Source: Lumbricus rubellus
Taxonomy: Eukaryota > Annelida > Clitellata > Crassiclitellata > Lumbricidae
Assembly: GCA_945859605.1 (NCBI GenBank)
Contig: OX243824.1
Span: 23,457,417-23,521,416, forward strand
DNA length: 64,000 nucleotides
Direction: 5' to 3'
A program made the translations under genes and the position numbers. Positions 53,801 through 63,783 of this stretch are shown piece by piece; position 1 is the stretch's first letter; every line of letters starts with the position of its first letter. The notes under the pieces were generated by a model. The model was given only the letters and a program-made list of their open reading frames with translations. It was not told where the DNA came from and made no database searches.

Positions 53801-56141
53801 TCTTCCTATCTCCCTTACCCTGCTTCTCAGTCCCTTGTTCCTGTTTCTTTTTCCCAATGTTCTTGTTTATTTTCCCGTTTTGTTCTGTTTTTGCGCCATG
53901 TTCCTGTTTCTCTTCTTGGCAAAATTGAAATTATTTACTTTGCACTGAATGAACTGTTAAACAACTGTTCTTTGAAACTATTTGGAATTTCTACTGATCA
54001 TTGTCTGATGGAATGACTAGTAAGTGAATCAAAAATCATGGCTATCAGCCTATCAATGTCTCAGCCTATTGTGTTGTAGATGCTTCTGAAACTTAGCTCT
54101 GCATTTCTATAACTTTAAGACAATGTAATGTGCTGCTATCAAACCTGTACATGAGTGTTTTTTTTATATAAGGCAGTATTTCTAGTTTCCTGTTTAGTAC
54201 CTTTGAGATGCAAAAGTGCTCTGAAAGTTTCAGAAGCACCAAATAATTCCTGGGCTTTTAAAACAGCAGTTAATTCTTGCAACTGCTTAGGAACAGTGTG
54301 TTGCAATCCAGATGGAAACGACACGAGTAATAATCAGTCCGTTGAACTTAATCAAACTGACACCAATAGCAAGAGCAAGGACAATGGTGTGAAGAAGAAT
54401 GGTCATATTACACCAGGTAATTATTGATAGGCTACTGGTACATTTGTTTAGAATACTGATTGCTAGTGTACATAATGTGAGCCATGGCCCATGACATTGT
54501 GAGCTCTGCTGTCCAGCAGATTCTGTTGTCCTAGCTTATAGTCCTTCGCTCTGCCTTTAGCAGGTAGCTTTTGAGCCCTCATGTTGAAACCTCAACCTGT
54601 CAACATCATGTTTTCTCAGTTGTAGGTCTATCATTCTGTCTGGAATTGTCTCCTATTGGAGTTACGCATGTGACCTACAGGTTGATTCATCAGTATTTTA
54701 CAGGCTCCTGAAGACCTAGTAATTTTGTATAACAGTTATTGGACTGGAGAACCTCTGAGTGGGCTTTTTGAAGGGCCATTATATAAATACTTGATATGAA
54801 TGAATCAATTAATAATGCTTACGAAATTTTGCAATATTCCTGCTGGCGTGCATATGCTGAATTTACTGCCACTTTGAACATATGGCAGCTATATTCGTCA
54901 GAGGTTAACGTGAATGTGGTGACGATAGACTTTGCACATTAATTCCCATGGAGACTGAGTTATGCAGGTCTCTTGTGTGAATCCATCATAATTATCTTCT
55001 CACATGTTGATCCACCATCCTGGAATTGTTTTGCATTGTATTTACATACAGTTGCATCTCATTTGGCTGCTGATTTTGTTAGTCATAGTCTCCTGATTTC
55101 TAATGCGCCTAAAAAGCGAAGTTGCTGAACTCACCTGTTCAGTAATTGCATTAAGAAATGTAATGTTTCAGTAATGGTGATACAATCAGATACGTGTGAT
55201 TTCATCATTTGTGGATGTTTGCTTCAAGCTGTGCTCTGTTTGCATTCCAACCAATAAAAGAATTTGTCTGTCTGTCTGTTTGTATCTGTCTTTCTGTCCG
55301 TCTGTCTGTAATAACTTTGCTACTTTATTTACTTTTTTTGCTGTTATAATGCTTTTATAATGTGCAACCATGGAAATTCTTGGTTTTCACTTGTGCTGGG
55401 AAAACTGGTGTGTGAAATATTATGGAGCTTTATTTAAGTTTTAAGAAGCAATAAAGCACTTTGAATGTTGATTGCTTCAGATGTACTGAATAAGGGCAGC
55501 GATGAGGTAACAGTAGTGGATAATCATTTATACTCTGGAGCACAAAAAGCAAAGCAGATAGATCCATCAGGTAAATCTGATTTTAATATCATTATAATAA
55601 TGTTACCTTGATAAAATTTTATAATTTAGAGATTCAGTAGATTATACTTCCTTTAGTTAACTATTTTGATTAATAAATGGTCATAATCTGCAGTTTGTGC
55701 ATTTACTTGGTAATCAAAATGGTCAAATGAGACTGTGCTAAAGACATGTCTTAGGAACATTAGGAACCTGTTTTGATCAAATATATTTCTTCATTTTTGT
55801 CTTTCAGGGTGACAAACCACAACCCGGTACATGACACAAAATACAAGCAAACAATGCTTTAAATGCAAGCTTTTATAGAACACTCCACTTGTGCCAGCTA
55901 CCCTGAATTTTGATGAGGATGATGTTAAAGAACATGCACCTTTCTGTTCTTTATGACTGTGTAATACAATTCCGCCATCACCATGCTTAGTTCTACACGT
56001 TGTAATTACCGGTACTATTTTCGGTAGGCAGCCGGTATTTATTAAGGTTTTTAATTCTTAATGATAATTGTGTTGTTTTTATGCTAAAATCTAGATGGTG
56101 GCTATGCATCAATAAATGAAGTCATACCACATGGAAAATGA
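39153..56141 (+). CDS. Gene B: Ig-superfamily receptor, 469 residues, nine coding exons
   Basis: Exons 39153-39219, 39664-40008, 46777-47082, 47653-47937, 49989-50030, 53321-53443, 54312-54416, 55481-55570 and 56095-56141 sum to exactly 470 codons with every junction in phase 1. Layout: signal peptide 1-22; V-type Ig 23-137; Ig2 138-239; Ig3 240-334; stalk 335-348; transmembrane helix about 358-384 followed by WKRKKR as stop-transfer; cytoplasmic tail 385-469 with Tyr442 (NHLYSGAQ) and Tyr458 (GYASINEV, a YxxI motif that fits ITIM/SH2-binding patterns). Phase-1 symmetric Ig exons are the rule for exon-shuffled receptors. It probably acts at the cell surface in recognition or adhesion; ligand unknown. 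It is the intact sister of gene A and could pair with it as a signalling versus tail-less receptor. I do not recognise a named orthologue. Confidence 0.82.
39664..40008 (+). CDS. Gene B exon 2: V-type Ig domain
   Basis: Acceptor AATATTTTAG|GA, donor TTGG|GTAAGTT, 345 bp. Core DDLSLTC, VDSWKL, VILTIVKVTTDQANYYYC. Extra cysteines at VNCC and at C-x-C (YYYCIC). The donor is followed at once by an (AT)n run (40017-40043). Confidence 0.88.
40085..40200 (+). pseudogene. Vestigial V-type Ig exon 3' half
   Basis: GATTCTTACCATAGCTAACG then TTTACTACTGCCTTTGTGTG parallels the 3' half of exon 2 (LTIAN...YYC). Ends TCTGTTTTGGTAAG like a donor. Counterpart of 28195-28300. Confidence 0.75.
40287..40377 (+). 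repeat. ~90-bp direct repeat, copy 1
   Basis: ACAATATATTTATAGACATT through TTGAAAGTTGCAAAA recurs at 41449-41533 with two or three changes. The two copies bracket the microsatellite block. Confidence 0.9.
40450..41345. repeat. Compound TAA/TAG trinucleotide block
   Basis: Several (TAA)n, (TAG)n and (CAG)n-like runs, including about 40 AGT/TAG units around 41120-41220. It fills the space between the two direct repeats and sits in intron 2 of gene B. Confidence 0.9.
41449..41533 (+). repeat. ~90-bp direct repeat, copy 2
   Basis: Partner of 40287-40377. Confidence 0.9.
41534..42534 (+). other. Gene B intron 2, middle part
   Basis: 42060-42170 is paralogous to 30150-30260. No exon recognised. 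Confidence 0.5.
43623..43940 (+). pseudogene. Decayed ORF in centre of foldback element 2
   Basis: The frame at 43623-43814 reads LSENWLNVLGMPERKADLIS then FLSIQLST, and about 100 bp after its stop another frame reads HAITGYDVT, a mutated form of the HAxTGCDTTSA motif seen at 9773-10012. The order (KADLIxFLSxxLS upstream, HAxTG downstream) matches the repeat-borne ORF type I recall. Multiple stops. Confidence 0.5.
45481..46492. mobile_element. TIR element carrying a RING-finger ORF
   Basis: Element 45489-46484, duplicated CTTCTAAC at 45481-45488 and 46485-46492. TIRs of about 195 bp contain repeated CCCCGAT / AAGTCCCCGA words and GACGAACGCCCGATTGTCC. A further inverted copy of the last phrase lies inside at 46267-46290. 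It inserted into the right arm of foldback element 2. An 8-bp duplication fits hAT- or P-like superfamilies; no transposase is present. Confidence 0.85.
45926..46294 (-). CDS. RING-finger ORF inside TIR element
   Basis: A 122-codon open frame ending at 45926. N-terminal half is Pro/Ala-rich low complexity. The C-terminal half has CHACKCGRSDTAIIPCGHC, CSSCINVL and KTCPVCRS: a C3HC4 RING (Cys-x2-Cys ... Cys-x-His-x2-Cys-x2-Cys ... Cys-x2-Cys) of the kind that binds E2 ubiquitin-conjugating enzymes and ends MDM2- and IAP-type proteins. No ATG opens the frame; it begins at GTG after a stop, and its first codons are an internal copy of the element's terminal sequence (VCDERPIV). It may therefore be the last exon of a spliced gene, a captured fragment, or untranslated. 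The zinc ligands are all intact. Confidence 0.55.
   Translation of the reverse strand: MWVCDERPIVHTRSRAPATIARPIPVRPDAIRPDAVPEVPALPASAGAVSASPANESAPETTISAECHACKCGRSDTAIIPCGHCACSSCINVLCGAPSTRGISKTCPVCRSNIRDIMRLHF
46777..47082 (+). CDS. Gene B exon 3: second Ig domain
   Basis: Acceptor TTTTTGCTATAG|CG, donor TGGG|GTAAGC, 306 bp. SEPTFSYPTETTDGQPVIFT then the B-strand Cys; EYFCNITL in the F strand. No C-strand Trp (LTIED). Rich in N-x-S/T. Confidence 0.88.
47653..47937 (+). CDS. Gene B exon 4: third Ig domain
   Basis: Acceptor TTGTGCCTTGCAG|TT, donor GAAG|GTTAGT, 285 bp. Core CSINQTIHC, GTFQWM, GRYEVQC. Read-through of the donor would stop after EG, giving a secreted form. Confidence 0.88.
48252..49042. 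mobile_element. Tc1/mariner-type element with long TIRs
   Basis: Element 48254-49040 flanked by TA. Ends CACTGTGTCCGGATAAAAAG and (complement) CACTGTGTCCGGTTAAAAAG, with arms of about 230 bp. The centre has only short frames. Shares CACTGTGTCCGG with the element at 56581-57017. Confidence 0.85.
49430..49757. mobile_element. Fragment related to the hAT-type element at 24496-25512
   Basis: About 49520-49640 aligns with 25258-25375 (TAAGCCACAACTA, ATGACAGCTTAAAA, CTACCATTGCAG). The end near 49745-49757 (CCGCCTATGACTG) looks like a right terminus. The left end was not found. Confidence 0.5.
49989..50030 (+). CDS. Gene B exon 5: 42-bp stalk exon
   Basis: ATATTTTTAG|TTGTTATGG to GAGG|GTAAGTG. Encodes VVMDQLNYLPSGEE, acidic stalk, phase 1-1, same length as gene A 32785-32826. 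Confidence 0.72.
50831..50876 (+). repeat. (ATCT)n microsatellite at LINE 3' end
   Basis: About 11 units; on the minus strand this is the (ATAG)n tail directly after the LINE 3' end. Confidence 0.95.
50877..52628 (-). mobile_element. L2/CR1-like LINE, 5'-truncated, nearly intact reverse transcriptase
   Basis: Reads from about 52628. First part (frame of 52496) has KSSELDPLPPFLIQESIDLL and SYRPIANVTFISKIIEKLV. A single-base shift near 52210 moves to the frame of 50869-52176: LLPPRQSGFRKGYSTESLLL, DVSAAFDSVDHDLLL, GLPQGSVLGPLL, the catalytic SYADDVQ, LNPSKTQYIW and a C-terminal domain ending LYKSHR. The 3' end is GAGCGCCTCTGAGTAG, GAAGAGGCGCTATATAAAT on the minus strand, then (ATAG)n. The endonuclease and ORF1 are missing. 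One frameshift only, so this is a young insertion. It lies antisense in intron 5 of gene B and is the probable partner of the SINEs at 212 and 15357. Confidence 0.88.
53104..53240 (+). mobile_element. SINE-like fragment
   Basis: GGGACGCGGTGGCACAAGC, GACCTTGGGCAAG and a GAGGCGTTAAGCCAATGA end recall tRNA-derived SINE heads and 3' ends. The B box is not clear. Confidence 0.45.
53321..53443 (+). CDS. Gene B exon 6: transmembrane exon
   Basis: Acceptor TTTATTTTCAG|AT, donor CGTG|GTAAGTC, 123 bp. DLDTNSKTSLIVGLVVGLGG leads into a ~26-residue Val/Ile-rich helix ending FIFWKRKKR. Confidence 0.9.
54312..54416 (+). CDS. Gene B exon 7: cytoplasmic tail, part 1
   Basis: Acceptor TTGCAATCCAG|AT, donor CCAG|GTAATT, 105 bp. 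Polar Asn/Lys/Ser-rich peptide (GNDTSNNQSVELNQTD), no Tyr. Absent from gene A. Confidence 0.72.
54735..54800 (+). repeat. LINE/SINE-type 3' tail
   Basis: AACCTCTGAGTGGGCTTTTTGAAGGGC then ATTATATAAAT resembles the tail of the LINE at 50877; a diverged tail-only insertion. Confidence 0.5.
55481..55570 (+). CDS. Gene B exon 8: cytoplasmic tail, part 2
   Basis: Acceptor TGATTGCTTCAG|AT, donor TCAG|GTAAAT, 90 bp. Contains VVDNHLYSGAQ with Tyr442. Confidence 0.75.
56095..56141 (+). CDS. Gene B exon 9: C-terminus with YxxI motif
   Basis: Acceptor TAAAATCTAG|AT; peptide DGGYASINEVIPHGK, then TGA at 56139-56141. Tyr458 in YASI fits an ITIM-like or SH2-binding site. Confidence 0.7.
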
Positions 56142-56578
56142 AGCTGACGAATGTAAGAATCTAAATAGTTGGATATATGTGTGTCTGTGTGTATGTGTGT
56201 GTGTTTGTATGTGTGTGTGTGTGTTTCTTACAGAACGTTCAGTTAGAGATTTCACTTCGGAATATTATTTTTAAAATGATGAATGTAGTGGTGTAATACC
56301 TCTTATTAATCTCTGTAGGAAAGGCGCTATATAAACTTGCAATTACCAATTTCATGCTGATGAAATACAAGTCTTTATTTTGGTGATAAACTAGTGATCA
56401 AACTGCAATGTTAACAGCATTTCATATTCTAATTTATAATTTTAAATATCAGCAGTGCAAGGGTTCAACCAAATGATACCTTATTGCAAAAAGTATAAGG
56501 TTGCATTGTCTACACTTATCTATGGTGAACATTTATATGCCTGTGATAAATGATAATTTTTTAAGCACAAAATGAATG

Positions 56579-57019
56579 TACACTGTGTCCGGAAAAATTC
56601 CAAGGCTTCACGGTGAATATAAAAATAATTAGTAAACATTAATAGATTTTTAAAATTCCAGAAACACTTTAATCCTGAAATATTATGGTACTATAATTTA
56701 TGTTCGAAATGTCCGCCATTGGCTTCCACGCATGCTTCGAGACGTACACGCCACTGACTAACAGCAGCATCGACGAAGAGTTGATCAGGTTCATCCCAAG
56801 CATTAACAATTCGCTCGCGGAGTTCTTCGATGTTTCTGACCTTTGTCTTGTATACTTTCTCCTGCATTATTCCCCAAATTAATAAATTACAAAGAATTTT
56901 GTTGGTAATTACATGTATGTACGGATCAAAAAGGTTTTAAAATTTTCTAATTGATTATTATCTACTATAGTTTTTTCATTCATATATTAGAGCCTTGGAA
57001 TTTTTCCGGACACAGTGTA
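56579..57019. mobile_element. Mariner-type element
   Basis: Element 56581-57017 flanked by TA. Ends CACTGTGTCCGGAAAAATTC and the exact inverted partner. Contains a transposase C-terminus on the minus strand (56698-56870). Confidence 0.9.
56693..56870 (-). pseudogene. Mariner transposase, C-terminal remnant
   Basis: The minus-strand frame reads KVRNIEELRERIVNAWDE, QWRVRLEACVEANGGHFEH, the well-known end of mariner-type transposases (the ELRERI...W... and GGHFEH signatures). The catalytic core is deleted. Confidence 0.8.
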
Positions 57020-57622
57020 TATTGTTATGTTTCTGTATTGAATTTGAAGCTATTGTGCTGTCTTCTGAGTTAGGGTAGTGCTGACAAGGAAACAGCAATC
57101 ACTGAGCCATAGCATTTTACCTGTCTTGTCCAACTGGAGCTGTTGTGCTGCTGAACACAATGGAACTGTTCAGAGCACATAATATTTATGAGTCATCTCT
57201 CCCAGGCTGTGCAAAGCCTTGGGCTGCTTTTCTAATTAGAATGGCTGTCTGCTTATGGTAATAAATATGTACATGTGTAATTTATGCTTTCATAATATTA
57301 TGTGTACAGATGAGACTTACTCATCGGTTATATAAATTTTTACATCTTTCAGTAATTACAAATGCAATATTCTTCCTGGTTAGTAATGCAGTGCTTGTGT
57401 AAGCAGGTTTTAAAAAATCCTCCTTTTGAACCTGCTTTAATGCATCCTTGTGTAAATCATGTCACATTATCATGTGCATTTATTAAAACATTGACAGGTT
57501 TTCATGCGACGAATATACAGAAATATTCGTTCAGGTGTGTTTAGAATGGAGCATATATATATAGAAGGAAACCGGTAAAACAGGTGTGTAAGTAGTTCAT
57601 ATAATTATTTTTTTTTGTAGGC

Positions 57623-58230
57623 AAGAATACAATGTCATGTAACGTCCGTGCCAGCGCCGCATCATTTGGCTTCAGCAGCAGAAGAACATCAATTATTGAT
57701 TGCAGCAACTCTCTCATCATACCTTGTATGCACACCTGTGCTCCATCCAATCTATCTGTATACAAAGCAAAACTCACGATTTCATTGTGTGTTTCCCATA
57801 AGTAATATGTTGATGTATGTGTGATTCGTATCTGCTAATGGCAGTGTAAATGTCTGTGTATAGTAGGTTCTTCGTGAACAGCATGAACAATGAATATCTG
57901 ATGAAATGTGTGTAATCTAATCTTTGTATGTGACAACTGCATGGCTCATAGGAATATTTAATGTACAAATTTAGATGTATACATCTGGCATATTAATGTA
58001 CATATTTACGTGCATATATACACAAGACTTGTGACTACATGCTTCATAATACAGCAATTTCTGAATCGACATTGTTTAGGACATAATTCCCAATTTTATT
58101 TGCCTTGTAGAATAGAATTCATTATGATAAAATGTCATCATAATTATAGCTATTCTTTGTATGTCTCGTACAAAAAGTGTCACAGTGAGTTTCTGGGGAT
58201 GTGTTCATGAAGCATACGTAAGCTTCTTTG
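57623..58230 (+). other. Gene B 3' block (putative 3' UTR or alternative tail exon)
   Basis: Follows TTTTTTTTTGTAG and aligns with 33822-34460. In phase 1 it would read GKNTMSCNVRASAASFGFSS and remain open for about 65 codons, so splicing from an upstream tail exon could make an alternative C-terminus. The default stop at 56141 makes a 3' UTR equally possible. Confidence 0.45.
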
Positions 58231-60732
58231 GGAATAGTGCATACGCTGGGAGTAAGCTATTCCCTGATTAGCCATGGGTCGATGTGAGTATGCCTGTCTC
58301 ATGAATACATCCCCTATTCTGTGAAACAAATTTGACTAATTTTGTTGACCGTTTATGCCTTAAGCAAGTGACAACAGCGGAATTCGCAGTAATTGTTTTA
58401 CTCTGACTCTGGGTTTTTACACTGCAAAGTGTGCTTGCTTTCAAGACAATACACATTCTATTTTGTATAAAATTGCTAATACGTTAAAGGCATGGTTGTT
58501 ATTTGCAGTATGTATGCATGTATGTATGTATGTATGTATCTATGTATGTATGTATGTATGTATGTATGTATGTATGTATGTATGTATGTATGTATGTATG
58601 TATGTATGTATGTATAATGGACATTTATATTGCACCTTACAATAACCTCCAGAAGTGCTTCGCGTAGCTATCCATGAGTTCTAAGCAAGTGTGACTTAAG
58701 TGACTTTGAGAATTTTTCATGAGATACATACAGTGCAGTCTCATGAATTGTTATTGAAAGGCTTCCAGTATGAAATGTCCAATGCATGAGCAAGCATAGT
58801 GGGACCACATCGATGTTCAAGAGAACGGGACTATAATTTCTCAATGAGTCGTGGAGTGCAAGGTTCAACGACCTGGTTAGTTTAGGGATGGGAACACAGA
58901 GCTCCCTAATGTACTCTGGGGCCGGACCAACCATTGATGTTTGCCTCATGATAATGATTTTGTATGCAGTTATAGAAACAATCATCTGTACTTCATGCAT
59001 TCAGTTGATGTATTCTAGGTACTAGGTTATAAACTCTGTATTTACGTATTTATTACACAAAGTATATTTTGTTGAAGGTATACTTGTGAGCCCTGATTCT
59101 GACAGCTGCATTTACATTTAATTATTTAATTTTACTATTTCATTTCAAGTTTAATTTTTCATATATTGATTGACATGGAATTTTTATTTTGTGCTTGACT
59201 TTCAACTCTACAATTCTACATATTTGAAATAACGTTTAGTTACACAAAAAGGAAAACAGCTGCTGGCAGAAAAAAATCCATGTTGTTTTAACTTATGTAA
59301 ATATTATTATGTGACCGTGCATAAGAAATTTTGCCAAAGTGGAAAAATCAATAAGTGTAGGGGAATTGTGCTGAAAGGTGATTAACTGTGATATATGGAC
59401 TGTATGAGAGATCTTTACGCATATGGTGATATTCTCATGTTGATCTGTGGACTGCCACCATTGAGACCATTGTATATGTTTGTGCTATATAAATAGAACT
59501 GGGAACTTAAAACTTATTTGAACATATCAATGTTTTGAATATTTTAATCATTTGAGAGCAAAGCTTCTGTTCTCATTGATTTGGAGGTGCATATAACTGT
59601 TTCTGTTTTGTGAAGTTAAATCAATTTTTAATCACACTTATATTATTTTCTGTACACAATAATTATGAACTGATCTGATAATTATGATCTGAGCATGAAT
59701 ATGTATATATGTTATATGGACATTTATATAGCACCTTACAGTAACCTCATGAAGGCATGAGCAAACAGTTCTCATTAAATTACTTGCTACAATTTATCGT
59801 TGAAGAATATTGTGTAGCTTCTTGTTTAAGAATGTACCGGCTTGTCTGCAATGTAAGTGTGCAATGCAGCTTCCTTGACCTTGGAGTTTTAATGGCAAAG
59901 CGGTGTGTCTTTTTGCTTGATGTACAATAATTGAATTATAATGATAATGATAAATGTTCGAAGTGTTCATGTTATCTCACTTGAAACGGAGTTGAAACCC
60001 TCAGATTGGAAATCTCTATTCTTTGCTATGATATCAGATGTCAAACTGTCGGCTTGCATGTTGTAATAGTTTACCTGATGAGCATTGTATAAGTAGGAAT
60101 TTTTTAAACACCATAAAGCAAAGGACTGCAGTCTCTTTGGGCATAAAAATTACAGCTGATGGAATAAGTCAATACTTAGACATAAACAAGGCATTTGACC
60201 AAGTTAACCTTATCTCTGAGTCTCTGACTGCCTTCTTGTTACCTATTTAACTATCTGGCACTGTTTTTAGCACCATGCTTTGTAGATAATAATGATTTAA
60301 ATGTTGTGTTGATTTTGTATAATTACTTCTGTTTTACTCCGTGCTTTTGGCATTGATACATTTTTGCATTTTGTTCCTGGTGTAAATATGAGATCTGAAA
60401 GACAGTAACAGTATCTTGGCTTGTAATTAAAGTAATCATTAAACAAGAAGTCATTTGTTTGTTAACTTTTTCCAATGTTCCACCTGCAATGACATAATAC
60501 AGTACACTTGTGTAGGTAAAGTGGCATAGTAGTTCGCTGATATGAGATGCTGTGTTGTAGTTTCGTGGGTGCTGATACTGACCATTTTAGGGGTCATAAA
60601 TCGGATTTTATGAGTGATACTCTGTGGATGATTTTGACATTTTTGTGGATGAGACTCTAATGTTGTGGATACTGTGGCATATTATATGGCTGGTGTTCTC
60701 AAAACTGGCGATCCACACAGCTCCCCTGTTAG
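58231..60732. other. Intergenic, no gene recognised
   Basis: Contains the (TATG)n array and minus-strand LINE/SINE-type tails near 58620-58650 and 59712-59745 (shared ATGGACATTTATAT and GCACCTTAC). A similar plus-strand tail GTGCTATATAAAT is near 59490. Open frames are short and featureless. Confidence 0.5.
58508..58614 (+). repeat. (TATG)n microsatellite
   Basis: About 26 TATG units with one TATC interruption. Confidence 0.98.
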
Positions 60733-61000
60733 TAGTTAAGATTTATGTGATCTGTGTTCTTGTGAATTGTTTCAACTGCGTAATTGTACGCTGTAACCGG
60801 TTGCGGTCTGTCAACCGGATTGTTGAATAAAGGAAAGTATTATTATTATTTTTTGCCCCGAGGTATTCAGGATCCCTCAGTGAATTTATTACTAACTACT
60901 TGTTTAAAAACCAGTCCAGAATGGCCCTACTCGTCGATTTATTGTAAAAAACGCTATTACTATTATTATTATTATTATTATAAACGGTCAAATGATTTTG
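60733..61000 (+). repeat. Dispersed repeats in tandem: CCGGTTGCGGTC family and CCCCGAGGTATT family
   Basis: 60733-60845 matches 15020-15038 joined to 20739-20835, i.e. the empty-site form of the Mutator-like target. 60849-60945 is the reverse complement of about 1095-1190. A (TAT)n run follows. Confidence 0.75.
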
Positions 61001-63650
61001 TTTGGACTAGGTGAACTTGGCACAGAATTGAGGTTGTTCAGTACCAGTACATAAGTCTAAAGAACTTTCTAATTGCAAATGTTTGCAACTTGTATCATCT
61101 GCATCAGTTTATCATAATGATCCAAATACATATATTTTATATGCTTTATAGGCAACCAGGGTTTTAAGTGGGTGGGAATGCTTGGGAACAGTGTTTCCCT
61201 CAGCTCTCTAAATTCTTTGCATGCGTGCCCATTGCTCAACTTGCATGGGACCCTGGAAACACATGCATTCCAATAAAACTCTTCTTCAGCGTTCACGCTG
61301 CTCATCTAATTCACAAGAGATGTCTTTATTTATGTATCAAATTATATTGGCTTGTATTGACTTGTATAGGTCTGTATATTATATTTGCTGATTAGATTTA
61401 TGTTCCAATTTTCATGTGATTTAACTGATATCCTGATTGCTATCTGTGGCTTATTTCCAGTGTGCAATCTGCCCAAGAGACTGACTTTAACTAATTAATA
61501 CGCTTATACTTCCTTATTCAGTGCGCAACTCTGCACAGCAAATTTAGCAGTTTATGTACTCAGCAGAGATAGTCAAATATTTGCTGTGGAATACAAGGTG
61601 TCATAAATTTTCCGTTAACTGCACACATGTCTACTAGTCTGGCAACAATAGCACCGCCATAATATTCTGCCACATTTACAGACTTGCAGGAAACGTAACA
61701 ATAGCAGAACCACCATTGATTCAAAGACGTTTACAGGACATTTGAACTGCTGTACTACTTCCTCTATAACGAATCGCTTGGCTTATTTGCCTTAGCCACG
61801 TTCTGATGTTCATGAATAACTTGTTCTGTTTCACTTCCTTGATATCTAATATCACCCGGTATACCACTTATTGTGTCTCCCATACACCCAGATTCTAACC
61901 ATTTGCTATTCGTCATTGCTGTCTAGTAAATTACAGTTTGCTTGCAATGGTTACCAACAGTCACTATGGCAGCTAGGCTTCCTGTTCAATAGGGCTTTAC
62001 CAGTTCAGACATGTACTGGAGTTTTATTAAACTAGGATGTACTCGTTCTGTTTCTCTGCTTGTCTGTTCAACTGTATTCCTGAATTGACGATATGGCTCT
62101 AAGTGTTTGCTCACTGGAGCGTAACTATGTCTCATAATTATTATAACTTGCACGGTCACGGTGTTCAGTCAAGCGAAGAAAGTCTAAAGCTGTCTCGTGT
62201 CTGTGGTGTCTGCTAGGGCGAACACATTAGTGTAGCCTAGCAGCATAAAAATTATGCTACAACTTTTTCTTACACAGTCATTCCGAAGACATCTACTGAA
62301 AGACTGTCACCCCTTTCTAGATATACCGGTACTACCACTGGGTATACCCCACATTGTGTGCAAAGTTACAAGACAAACTTCTCTTTGCTGACTCCTTCCT
62401 CTTTCATGATTCCTCCGGTTTAATGATTGGTTCGGGTCAAGGTGAGAATTGCTGTGGGGCTTGATGGGGCTAAACAAATTAGTTTTTCGTAGAGCCCCAA
62501 TGTCCCATAGACTAGTAAAGTCTTCTTCTCACATCCCCACTTCACATGAGTCGTAGTCTGACCCTCTGTTAATACTGGTTCGACTACCGGTGTAGATATT
62601 GTGAACCATTTTCGGCATCAATAGTATTGTGCCAGAAAGCAGTGTGAGAATTGTGGAAGAATAACTGGAGGTTGTACCATAATTCACTTGAAAATGGGGT
62701 GTGAAAAATACTCTACTATGGCTCTAAGAAATACCGGGGTTGAAACCCCCTACAACCCGGCAATAATTATTCTTAGTCTGCCAGAAAGTGAAGACATTTA
62801 AGAAATTGAAGACTGTTTTGTTTACATCTTCCTCATAAATATTATTTAGTCACTAGTGGTGTTCGAAGAATTTCGGCTGACTAATTTATTGAAAAATGAG
62901 GGGCAGAAGCCATACGACCGCTACAAGAAACACGTACACAATAATTTTTATTTCCAAGCTGACAATGTGTAGGCATACATTGTGTCGTATGGTAGACATG
63001 CAGCCCACGTGTATAGAACGCATCATCTATTCCGTATATCAATCGATCCAGTGTCTCGTATGTAGTCTGCACGTATTGATTCTTCATTAGTATGTCCTTA
63101 TGAAAGGCATGCGCGGCTGACTGTTAGGCAGCTGGACGTGCGGCTGATGATTGTCATAGCTGTTGCCATGGTTGCGTTTGTTTCACCTTTATACCTGGAG
63201 GCTTATAGCAAAGGTGGGCCCAGCACTTACAGTTAAAGGCGAAATGATGATGGTGTTTGTCTTGCACATGGTTGAAAAGCACCAATTTAAGTACAGTGCT
63301 AGTCATTATGGAGTTAATGGTAGGCTACAGTGGTCCATTAATTAATCCGCCTTGTTCACATCCACCATCAATTCTTGTTACTATGACAACATGTAAATTG
63401 GATGCAGTAATTAAGCGTGTTGACTTAGTATATGCTGCATGCAGGTAATAAACATATATCTTGCCCACCTGTTGTTTCACAAATTCTCCCAGTGAAACAG
63501 GATAGGGCCTAATCTGGAGACATGCGTACTGTGTAGGGCTGTTACTGTAATGCCCACGATATACATGTAGCCTAGGCCTATGTAAATGTGATGCCCGTTA
63601 ATTCAGATCATGTGAAGATCGAAAGACGGCCTATATAGCCTACGTATTAG
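61001..63650. other. Intergenic, no gene recognised
   Basis: Open frames are short, overlap on both strands and lack domains or splice context. TAGGCCTA words reappear only near 63500-63580. Confidence 0.5.
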
Positions 63651-63665
63651 CCTAACATACATGCA

Positions 63666-63751
63666 TATAATTATACATAGATACATACATACATACATAC
63701 ATACATACATACTACATACATAATACATACATACATACATACATACATACA

Positions 63752-63783
<32 letters not shown>

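Larger units (their letters stand above)
35465..58230 (+). repeat. Segmental duplication unit 2 (gene B)
   Basis: Second unit of the tandem duplication; see anchors under unit 1. Longer than unit 1 because of insertions inside the gene: foldback element 2 with its nested RING element, a LINE and two mariner-type elements. Confidence 0.9.
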
